This document shows positions 44,818 through 54,397 of a DNA stretch of 64,000 nucleotides, piece by piece. The position numbers were made by a program, and so were the translations under genes. Below the pieces are notes generated by a model, which had not been told where the DNA came from, made no database searches, and worked only from the letters and a program-made list of their open reading frames with translations. Origin of the DNA: Oryza sativa Japonica Group. Lineage: Eukaryota > Streptophyta > Magnoliopsida > Poales > Poaceae. The stretch spans positions 692,001 through 756,000 of the forward strand of contig NC_089041.1 of assembly GCF_034140825.1 (NCBI RefSeq), given 5' to 3'. Every line of letters begins with the position of its first letter. Position 1 is the first letter of the stretch.

Positions 44818-45059
44818 CGCTAGGGTTCGGTGGTTTCCTCTCTTTCGATTCGAGTTGGAGGTTTTTTTTTTTTTTTTTTGGATATAGGATATTATGTGCA
44901 TTATGCAGTAGGCTACCAAAGATGATGGGCCGGGCCTACCCAGGCAGAGTTAAAGCCCAAAACCGAGTCCTCTCCCCCTCTCTTTTCTTTCTAGTCTACT
45001 ACGAGTAGATCTCTCTCTCTCCGTGTCTGTGAGGTGCAAAGCGTGGAACCCTAGATCTG
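44818..45059. promoter_or_regulatory. Shared bidirectional promoter of cluster genes A and B
   Basis: The 242 bases between two divergent ATGs contain a telo-box at each end. TAGGGTT at 44,821-44,827 is AACCCTA for gene A, and AACCCTA at 45,047-45,053 serves gene B. Site II-type motifs TGGGCC (44,926-44,931) and AGCCCA (44,954-44,959) lie between them. No TATA box is obvious on either side. A (CT)n stretch at 45,011-45,020 sits in gene B's leader. Confidence 0.6.
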
Positions 45060-45752
45060 ATGGCGTTGCGATCGGTGTTGGCCGGAAGGTTGATGGTGGC
45101 GGCTAACCGCGCCTTCCGCGGCAGGCCCGTCTCCACCACCACCAAGGAACGGCTGGAGGTAAGTAATTGATTAGCTTGTTCATGTTGTTGCTTCTAATTT
45201 AATTGGGTATCACCTTTTGATATCGATCGATTAATTTGTTGTCTCTCTCTCTCTCCCTTGCCCTCGAGGAATTTGATCGATCGATTTTTTTTTTGGTGAA
45301 TTAAGTTGAAGATGAGCAGCTATCCCTGGACGCAAAACGCGATGGACAACAGGCTGCGGGAGGGCTGTGCCATGGCTGTCGATAACCACAATCGGAGGAT
45401 CATGAGGCTTGCTAACCCTTACAGTGGGTATGTTTGTACCTTATTATATATTCTCTCTCTTCTTAACCTTTAATTAATTCGAGACTACTCAATATTATAA
45501 TGTTCGCTCGCTGCTAATTAATCTCCTATTATCCCCAACTCAACAGCACAATCGATCGATCTACGCGTTGCATGAACTAATCTATCTCCATTCACATACA
45601 TTGATCGCAGGCCAGCTGATGGAGACATCCTGTATAACTGGGCTTGGAGTAACAATATTTCTTTCCTTATCATTCTCTGCTCGTGCTTTGGATTGTGTCA
45701 TGCTGTGCTCCATCTGCCGCATCACGCGTCCAACAATGTGTCCACAGCATAA
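45060..45752 (+). CDS. Cluster gene B: small presequence-bearing membrane protein
   Basis: Exons are 45,060-45,158, 45,306-45,427 and 45,611-45,752. The intron phases are 0 and 2 and the product is 120 residues. Exon 1 (MALRSVLAGRLMVAANRAFR, GRPVSTTTKERLE) has the Arg/Ala/Ser make-up of a mitochondrial presequence. Exon 2 (LKMSSYPWTQNAMDNRLREG, NHNRRIMRLANPYS) is hydrophilic. Exon 3 (PADGDILYNWAWSNNISFLI, ILCSCFGLCHAVLHL) carries one hydrophobic segment and a His-containing tail ending VSTA. AACCCTA lies six bases before the ATG. The sequence is only weakly like genes A, C and D, but exon number, phase, length and topology agree. The function is unknown to me. Confidence 0.7.
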
Positions 45753-45759
45753 CTAGCTA

Positions 45760-47050
45760 GGAGGTTTTATTATGCTATAACTACACAAATGTAATGTCCT
45801 GCTGACCGAAACTAGTTAAAGCCACCATTGAGGTTCTGTTGGATATCATACTCTCTATCTCTTAATGTACTCTACTCCTATACCTACTATACCGCCTTAA
45901 TTTGTATGCTATCGTGATAACTTGATAGTTGCTTTCTATGTTAGCTTTATATATGTTTCTGGATTTTCTGTTGTGTCTGCCCCAAAATACAACTTGCTCA
46001 GTTGATATTTCTCATGCTATCTTTTGATGATATGTTCACTACGTCGGTTAACATGGCAGCAATATTTTACTTATTATGCAATGAACATAATGGATCTCTT
46101 ATTGCAAAATCAATGTCTTACTTCATGGATATGAGAGAATAGGTGAACAGTCGGAAGGATCAATAAATCTCTCTTTTTTTCATATACATTCATGGTTTAG
46201 GCACATCTTTCTTGTGTTATTACTTATTAGACTGGAATATCATCAAGCTAGAATGTGGCCACCTACTACTAGTATCTTACAGCATATTATAGATTCATAG
46301 TACCCTACTATGATATTGAGCTTGGATTTGGCACACTTCGTGCCTGCATGACTATTTAACATGAACAATAGTAGAATGTGTGGCTTCGAAATTAAAGCTA
46401 CCTCCTTAGGTCCCTCTTACCTGATAGGGCAAATGTTTCCAGTAATTTTGACTCTCTTGCCCTGCTGCTGAAGATGAACACAACATGTTTGTTGTTATTT
46501 TGGTTAAGTAGTAGTGCATGTGCAAGGCATGTTTTTACAATATATATTTACATAAGTAAAATCACAGGGAAAAGCAGTCCTTGCAAGGGCATGTTCATAC
46601 ACTGAATTGAGAAACATGGCAAGGGTATGTCTACACACTGAAGTCAGATACATTCCCTGTTTAAGTTCAGACAATAATCTGGATTTTATAAGTGCCTAGC
46701 AATCCAAATCGATTGTTAAGTATGAGTTCGTATAATACAAATGCAGTATGAACTTCTAGAGATCAAATGACCTTGAATGTTAATAGGAGTATATTGTTTA
46801 CACATATTGCAAGGGCCAAGATTAGACACTAAACCCGAACAAAGCTTACATCCGTTGGTGAAATCGTAAACTTTCGGTACTTGATCTACTGGAATTCAAA
46901 ACATAACATTAATTAGCTCGGCAAATTAAAACATTGAACAACATTTAGATGCTTTTCCAAGCTCAGATTCTAAATCAGATACTCCTACATCATGAGGATA
47001 AGCCTGAAACTAATACGCCAAATGCTCAGAAAATAATATAAGAAATGTTC
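45760..47050. other. Gene B 3' UTR and intergenic DNA
   Basis: The region is AT-rich. A loose duplicate (GGCAAGGGTATGTCTACACACTGAAGT after GCAAGGGCATGTTCATACACTGAATT) lies at about 46,585-46,650. No gene was seen. Confidence 0.4.
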
Positions 47051-47058
47051 CTACATCA

Positions 47059-47625
47059 TAGGGATGGCAACGGGCTGGGTCAGACACCGACAGAGCGAAT
47101 CCATGCCCAGCCTGAGACCCACGTGCCTGCATCCGATCCACATCCGCGAGGTCTATCGGGCAAAAATCCATGCCCATGCCCGTGCCCATCGGGTACCCGT
47201 GCGCCGTCGCCACCTACGCCCAGCCCGCTGTGCGCCGCCGCTGCCTGCGCCCCGCATGTCGTGCGCGTGCACCCAGCCCGGCGCCGCTTGTGCCCACCGT
47301 CGCAGCCCGCGCTAGCACCGCCAAGTGGAGTGGACGTGGGGATAGGATTTGGGGATATTAGGTTTAGGGTTTTATGTGGATATATATTGCTGCTGCTATT
47401 GGGCCAAATGAAGGGAGGTTACTTGAACTATTGAAGTTACATGGGTCAAACATTTTCGGGTTGGGCATGGGTTACCCACGAGCGAAATATAAAACCCGCG
47501 TGTGACCGTTAAGTTCGCGGGTATCGGGTCGGGCATTCCCACGGGCAAAAAAAAAGATGCCTATGCCTGTACCGATCGGGTCGGGTATCTGCGGATACCC
47601 GAACCCATGGGAAATACTGGCATCC
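47059..47625. mobile_element. hAT-like non-autonomous element (uncertain ends)
   Basis: The left end TAGGGATGGCAACGGGCTGG and right end, other strand, TGGATGCCAGTATTTCCCAT resemble each other. Both subterminal parts are full of GGGT(A/C)(T/C)CGGGT-like motifs, a look common in plant hAT relatives. No 8-bp target duplication could be seen, so the borders or the class may be wrong. The frames inside have no domain. Confidence 0.4.
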
Positions 47626-47689
47626 AGTGAAGAGAGGGTTAATCCGGTGCAACGCGAGAAAGATATGATATGATCAGGCGAGGCTAGCA

Positions 47690-48440
47690 CGGTGCGGTGC
47701 CAGGCAGCGGCATGGGCTGCGCAGGCACGGAGGGCGCTGTGGAGGGTGGCCCAAGCAGATGTTGCATGGCACGGCTAGGGAGGCATGGCGGCCGGGGTCC
47801 TACGCGGCAAGCCGAAGGGTGGCGTGGCAGCCGGGCGGGTGCGGCACGACGGGCGGCGACCGATGTCATCATCGGTGCCCTCTTTTTTTCATTTTTCTTT
47901 CTTGTTCTTCTCTTCTTAGAGGCAGCGCTCGCAGCTGCTTGGGCGTGCGGCGAGGCGGCGAGCGGCACAATGTGCAGCGCCGCGGGCGGCTGCTGCAGTG
48001 CTACTTTTTTTCTGCTTCATTTCTTATTCGTTTTGTACTTCTTTTCTTCTTTCTCTCTCCTGTCTTGCTGGTGCTGCCATGACGGCCGACGTGGGCTCGC
48101 CGTTGGGCGCGGTGGCGGTGCTTAGCACGCCATCCTAGTGTGGCCTCGGGCACGGCTGTGGCGCGGGTTGCTGCCGGGTGCACGACGGCGCGGGCCGCGG
48201 CCAGTGTGTTTTGTCGGCAGGCTTGCGGCCATGATGTCGCATGCGTGAGCTCGCAGCCATGGCAGGGCTCGGGTTCGCCACCATGGTGCGTCGTCGGCAC
48301 GCTAATACCGTGTTTGCCGACCGCGGTTTCTACCAATCGGCATACGCCGCTGACTCCAAGTCAGCTGTAGTAGATTTCGTCAGGAATGGCAGAAGTGGAA
48401 CGAGAATGACGAGAGGAATTCATTTTCGTGATTAAATCTG
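47690..48440. other. GC-rich island of unknown origin
   Basis: This is about 65-70% GC between AT-rich flanks. It has a T/C-rich run at 47,880-47,920 that recurs in form at 48,005-48,065. Open frames on both strands are Gly/Arg/Ala-rich without a domain. It could be a captured fragment in a transposon or a lost gene. I see no terminal repeats. Confidence 0.35.
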
Positions 48441-48444
48441 CGAG

Positions 48445-50560
48445 TTCTTACCCATCTTTTTTCTAGGTCTCCGGTAAAACGTCGTGCTGCCCCTGTGCTA
48501 CGTGCGTATTCCAAAGGGGTTACATAATGTCAACCAAAAATGGTGACGCAAGATGTAAGGGTAGGACATTCTCTCATTCATTTATCCATTGCTCAAGCGA
48601 ACAATATCTTCTCCTCCCCTCTATTTATAGAGATAGCCATAGGTAATTTCCATATTTAGTGATGGGTCTAATTAGTGAGTAACTAGGCCAGGCCTTCGTG
48701 GACCACCGGTTTCCTAATGGTTCCTTAGTGCGGTACAATCTTCCCAAAATCGCATCAATAGTGTGAAACTTATAGTAGTATAGTGTTGATGCGAAAAACA
48801 CACACTGGCCTGAGAGATTTGCTTCAATCTAGTGCAGGTCCAAAGATTTGCTTTCGGGTTCTGAGCGTGCCAGTTGGTTTGATCCTGCAACCAACAAGAA
48901 ATAAGAGGAAACAAGGTTAAATCCCTAAACGATAGCCGATCAGCTAGGCTGCCGATAACGTATCGTCCAGTGTCATGCCGATGTAGTATGGGTCAGATCA
49001 GCAATAAAAACATGTAAGATAAGAATAGATAGATCTACTCAATCATCTGCAGATATCAATGATATATAATCTATGCCTCGAAATATGCTTGAACTAATTG
49101 ATTGGCATAGATCATATAGTATGCCGAGACAGTATAAATCACTTATGTCTAGACAGTATAAATCACTTATGTCTAAAGGTACTTCAAAGCAAAGATTATA
49201 TATATTCATAGGATAGCCGATGAAGCAAACCTAATGTGTATCGGCTAGTACTCCGATACCACTCTACACTAAGATGTCAACGTAGATGAACATACTGATC
49301 ATGAATCAATCTAATATTAGGAAAAACTTAACAGATTGACAGCAAGCTTAATATATTTTAATCAATTGAGATCTTAATATAAAGGGCAGATTTAGCATAT
49401 CAAGTAAACATATAAGAAACAAAGTAGCTAAATCAGGTAAGATCGGCTGAAACCCTAATGCTATCTCTATTAGCAATTATAAGACAAATTAAATGTTATG
49501 GTTCTAAACATTACTTAATAGATCAAACTTAACTGATGCAGCATTAAGCATAAGGAGAAACATAAGATCTACACGAGCTGATAAAAGCCTTTCTGAGATG
49601 GTGGATACACTGTATAATCTAATTCAATGTCGGTATCTAACCCTATCGGCTGTTTTTGATGATGGAGGTTAGCCGATGGGGTTAGATAATGATATTGATC
49701 TAGATTATACCTCATATATGATAACTCGGCGATTTAGATGAGCGAGATTAGAGTGTCATGAAGATGTAAGCACTAATCTCGAGAACGCAAGCCGCCATAA
49801 CAAGCTTTACCTTTTCGTCGGAGATCGAACCCTATGCAGCCCAACTTGAAAGCAAGAACTCGCCGAAACAATGAAAGTAGAAAAAAGGTGGCGATGTGCC
49901 GAAAGTATTATTGAACTGTCCTTTTTTTTACATCGTCTCGGATCATATTTATACCCAAAATACATAAAATGTCTTTGTCGGACACGACTCTACCTCTATT
50001 ACAACTTAAAAATATGAACAAATCCTTTAGGTGGACTCTTACCGAATATATCTATAAAGAAACTACTAAAAACATCCTAATTAATAGATACAGTTGCCTT
50101 CTTTGGACTCTTTCCATACATGGCATTAATTCTTGTGCGGCGTCTCAATCGATCCCAACAATGATTCTAGAACCACCTTCCTAGAATTGTCTAGTTTAGT
50201 ATCAACTGATGCTGCAGACGATAGCCAAGATGCTTCCCGTAGCCGGCCGATACGGTTTCTGCTTCTATGGACACAGACCTTCTCGTTTCTGACCTTGGAT
50301 CCAATCTATGATTTATCAATTTTGGTCGTTAAATCAAAACCTTGTGCTACGGTAGGCTCGAAAGAAGGCTGGTCCGGTTTGTATCCAAAGATAAAGTGAA
50401 TAGGACTTTTAGTTTCCTCTTCTTCTTGAGTTGTAAGACGTCGAGAAAAGAAAAGAAAAATGATTTTTCGAGCAAAAAAAAAAAGGCTATCAGAATTTTT
50501 AGTTGCTGGGCCGAGTTCTGTTGAGGGTCCAAGAAGAATAGGCCTGTAGAGTAAAAATAA
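48445..50560. other. Unclassified repeat-like DNA
   Basis: Motifs such as ATCGGCT, AGCCGAT and GCCGAT recur many times between about 48,930 and 50,260. A TATAAATA reads on the minus strand near 49,950. This texture is common in long terminal repeats of rice retroelements, so a solo LTR or LTR fragment in minus orientation is possible. No borders, coding parts or target duplication were identified. Confidence 0.3.
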
Positions 50561-50645
50561 GACGATGGCGGGAGAGTGATCGAATGAGATGAGGGTTTCC
50601 AATATTAATTAGGGATAGTGCTCTCATCGGGCAATTCCGCACCCT

Positions 50646-50652
50646 AACCCTA
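50646..50652 (+). promoter_or_regulatory. Telo-box before cluster gene C
   Basis: AACCCTA lies 11 bases before the ATG at 50,664, in the run ACCCTAACCCTAG. A TGGGCC-type motif (GCTGGGCCGAG) is at about 50,507. Confidence 0.6.
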
Positions 50653-50663
50653 GTCGCCGGAAG

Positions 50664-53217
50664 ATGCTGCGACGACCAGCCGCCACGGCGGCGGGCAGGG
50701 CCATCCGGCGAGCCGCGTACCACTCCGACGGCGGCCCTCCTCCCCGCAAGCTCCGGGGCCCCCGATTCAGCCCTCTCAACAGGCACAACCACGAGGTACC
50801 ATACCTGGCCCTCACATTGTTCCTGCACCCCTAATTAAGTTCATTCCTTGGTTTCGATCTAGAGTTTACCACCCCAAATATATAGGGTTCATGTCTTGTT
50901 CAAAGTTAATTATATATTATTATAGTCCCAAATCCTCCTGTGTCATCTGTTTATCATTGCACTTGTTTCCTCCTAGCTTGAAAAAATTTACCTTTTTCAT
51001 GTGCTCCCAACCTTACCCCGCGCACACACACAAAAACAACAACTATGGATTCAAGTATTTAGTTACTGCCTCAAAATTCATGTGCAACTTTCCAAAGTAT
51101 TTGGTTCGCCTTTTGGGATTGCTCTATACGGTTGTTAATTTATGTGGCAATCAAAAGCACACTCCTCTTGGGTAAGAGATGGCACGGTCAAATTTCATTA
51201 TTGCATTATGCCATAGATTGTCCATGCTTATTTATGATGAATGAATTTGTACAATTGAGTTATATAATTTCATAAGGTTTTAGGCGTTGTGATGTTTTTA
51301 AGGTGTGTTAAGCATCTGTCACTTTGCACTAGATTAATTCTGACTCTTGCTGTTACCACAGATTAAAAGCTTGTCTTTTGTTCAAGCCTCCATCTCTAAT
51401 TTATTTATCTCTATAACTTAAATACCTTATCTTAGAGGTTGAATTAAGAACGCTCTCACAAGAAAAGGAAAAGCTTTCTTGTGCACAGTGCAATGTGCCA
51501 AATGATGCATTTAAAGCCTTCATCTTTTGTTCCTCCTTCCTATGTTGTTCAAAGTTAGTTTGGTGAAACCCTCGTGGCTCGGAAAACAATCACTGTACTT
51601 GTTCACAGTTACACCTGTTTTCCCTGCAAACTGGGGGGGGGGGGGGGGGGTCACCTTTTCCTTTTTTTTTTACAAAATTTTACCTGTCCTCCCATATTGT
51701 CAGGGCTTAACCACTACAAATTCCCAAATATTTGGTTCAAGTGCCAACATCAAACTTCACTCAATTTTAAATTCAGTATTTCTGATGATGCTGCAATGTT
51801 ATAACTAATATGCCAATTGAAGCTCACCCCCCTTGATGAAAATAAGGCACTGTCAAGAAAGAACGGAGCTGCAAGTTTTCCTTCTATTATGGCCCTCTGA
51901 ATGCATGTTCCCTAGATTATATATCATTGTGTACACTTATTTATGATAAATGAGTTTGTGGGGTCGTGTTCCCTAAGATTTTGGTTGTGCTCACTGTGAA
52001 GTTGTAAGAAATCCAGTAGTTGTTGTGTGCTTAATTATGTAGTAGCATCTGAACATCTTACTCTAAAATTTTCAATTCTAAGTTGTTCTTTTACAGTTTA
52101 TACACATATGATTAGCTTTTTTTTTTTGCGCAAGCATTCATATACAATGTTTTTCCTTATCATAGTGGTTGAATCAAGAAACTTTCACATCTTAAAGAAA
52201 GGTTTTGTCGGGCACAGTGCACTTGTTTAAAAAGGATAGATGCTAATCCTTCATCTTTAGTCCTCGTTCGGAAGTGATGAAATGTGGATGAAATCAAATG
52301 GATGGTCTGCTTGATTAACACAAAAAATTAATATTTTGAGAAATGAACTTAACAAATACTCCCTCCATCCCAAAATATAAGGCACAACCACTTTTCTCTT
52401 ATGTCTCATAATATAAGGCGTGCATGCATGCTTACATTAACTACCATCTTTTGGATCTATAAAATTGATTTGTTTTAAATCTTATATCATTAAATCTCCC
52501 AATTACATTGCTTGCATGTATCAATGTGATATAACCATGAAGTTGATTAAATGTTTTCTTAGTTTTTGTGCTATGAGTGGTTATGTCTTATATTTTGGGA
52601 TGGAGAGAGTAGCTAGAAACAAGTGTTCTAAGCAATACAGTAGAATAAAGTTATTTTAAGGAATCGTATTTTCAGAAGTGTGGAGCAAATAAATTGATCC
52701 AGGGTAGATTATAGTTGATCATCACTTCAAAAAGGGGCCTTAATTAGTTTTATGGATGACTTAATTATGACTCTGTGGGTACACTGATATTGTGCCAAAT
52801 TTTATGGAGAACTGCAGTTAAATATAATTCTTTTGTGTAAATCTGATAGCAGATGTGGATGTCTAATATTACGCACGTTGATATATGTGCAGGTTGATGC
52901 GTTGCTCGAGGAAGTCAAGAATACGCCGGTTAGCATGATTTCCGATTACTTAATTATCAGAACTGTGCGGCAGTACGTAAACCTCTGAATTCCAGCTTAT
53001 GTTATTTTTTGTTCTGTGTCTTGTTAACCATCCTAAATTCCTTGTCTGCTTCTCTAGTTCTATTTTGGCTCGTCAGCAGATTCTGGTTCAAAATGTTCTC
53101 CGGTCATGGGTGATTGCTGCAGCGGTTATCTCAGGCTATTGCTGGGGGTACAACAGAGTGATCACCAAACGTCCTGTGGCTGGCTCTGAACCACCAACAG
53201 AAGGTGAGGTGGAGTAG
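50664..53217 (+). CDS. Cluster gene C: small presequence-bearing membrane protein
   Basis: Exons are 50,664-50,795, 52,893-52,972 and 53,058-53,217. The intron phases are 0 and 2 and the product is 123 residues. Exon 1 (MLRRPAATAAGRAIRRAAYH, then SDGGPPPRKLRGPRFSPLNR) is a strong presequence candidate. The 80-base exon 2 (VDALLEEVKNTPVSMISDYL, IIRTVR) resembles exon 2 of gene D, which is also 80 bases and starts DAGNLEEI. Exon 3 carries one membrane segment (WVIAAAVISGYCWGYNRVI) and an acidic tail ending EGEVE. The donor at 52,973 is chosen over one at 52,977 because only it keeps the frame. Intron 1 is 2.1 kb and holds a Stowaway MITE. The function is unknown to me. Confidence 0.75.
51630..51652 (+). 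repeat. Poly-G tract in gene C intron 1
   Basis: A run of about 18 G follows AACTG, close to a T-run. Its length is likely to vary between individuals and to be hard to sequence. Confidence 0.8.
52359..52609. mobile_element. Stowaway MITE in intron 1 of cluster gene C
   Basis: The ends CTCCCTCCATCCCAAAATAT and, other strand, CTCTCTCCATCCCAAAATAT are inverted repeats flanked by TA at 52,357-52,358 and 52,610-52,611. This is the standard Tc1/mariner-type Stowaway structure, 251 bases, without coding capacity. Confidence 0.9.
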
Positions 53218-53229
53218 AGGACTGGATAG

Positions 53230-54375
53230 TGTTTTCTTTTGGAGATGGGAGTCTGGAAGTCTGGGAGAATCAAGAATGCAGTGAAGATATGTGGCATAAT
53301 CTATCCTGTGCATAATAACTATAACTAATTTAGTCCTAGATCTAATTGGTGTGGGAATTCTATAATAGTACTATTATATACATAGATCTCACTCGGTTTG
53401 ACCGGCCTGTACATGTGTTCATGTGGTTGGGGATTCTCTGTTGCTGAAACTGATATATATGTGCACTGGGAGATCTCTCTTTGGGTTGATCTGTGCTTCA
53501 ATATATTCACAAGGTTCTTCCATTCACCGCTCCACTGCCACCACACATGATAACAACGACGTCACCCGCTTCAAGTTTGCCTCGCTAGCTCTACCGCAAG
53601 GCTGAACATGTGCGAGTCCCAGCTCGATCCACCATGTACTCACGCTCACAGTGTAGAAGTGGCTCCCCACGAACCAGGGCCCCATCATTCTGCTCCAAAT
53701 TTTAAATTTTAAGTTTATTTCATAATATATACTTTTAAATAGCTAAGAATGTATATATATACAAGTTTAATTTACTCACAAATTATTTTGTCATTGATAA
53801 TAAACGGCTCGGATAAATATAAGCGAAAAGATAGGGCACTAGCTGCGCCTGAAACCGCAAATAGTACGTACACAAGTAGTAGCATATGTTTAGGTTCATA
53901 ATTACTAGAATTGGATTTTATTTATTTATTTACTACCTGAGTGGCCGTGAGTTTCAACGGGATAAAAATATATTGAAGCTAATAATATTTAACAATTTGC
54001 TAAACTAAATTCGAATTAAAATCAGGGAGAATCTAACTCCCCATCTGATTTGCTCTCGATTTGTGCTTCAGTGAGTTTCTCCTCGATCTAAAATTTGCTC
54101 CTCCTATGTGCTCCAGCGAGTTTTTTCTCCAACTTGGGTGACCTTGATGAAGACTCAGTAATTACCTTCACCGGTTAGGGCTATGACTTCCGATCGAGTT
54201 GAGGTCGAGGTCACTTGTGGCAATTTTGCAACAAGGATAACAATATTTTATAGTGGAAGTAAATCAAATGTGTTATGCTTTTCTAAAAACGACCCCTTGT
54301 ATATATAATTATCCTCGTATATAGAGAGAGAGAACAAGACAGAGAAGAGAGGAGAATAAAAGAGAAAAGAAAAAA
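53230..54375. other. Gene C 3' UTR and AT-rich intergenic DNA
   Basis: No gene was seen. A purine-rich stretch (AGAGAGAGAGAACAAGACAG) at about 54,322-54,380 is the probable leader of gene D. Confidence 0.4.
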
Positions 54376-54380
54376 GAGCA

Positions 54381-54387
54381 AACCCTA
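54381..54387 (+). promoter_or_regulatory. Telo-box before cluster gene D
   Basis: AACCCTA lies ten bases before the ATG at 54,398, after an A/G-rich leader. It matches the position of the telo-boxes of genes A, B and C. Confidence 0.6.
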
Positions 54388-54397
54388 GGGAGCGGGG

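Noticed and set aside
44645-44887. Plus-strand frame (PEEEEDKLLQKDRERWRRS...) overlapping exon 1 of gene A
   Set aside because: The minus-strand reading has a presequence, a telo-box before its ATG and a donor in the phase shared by the cluster. The plus-strand reading has none of these.
48445-50560. Firm call of a solo LTR
   Set aside because: The texture suggests it, but no ends, target duplication or coding parts were found, so it was listed only as unclassified repeat-like DNA.
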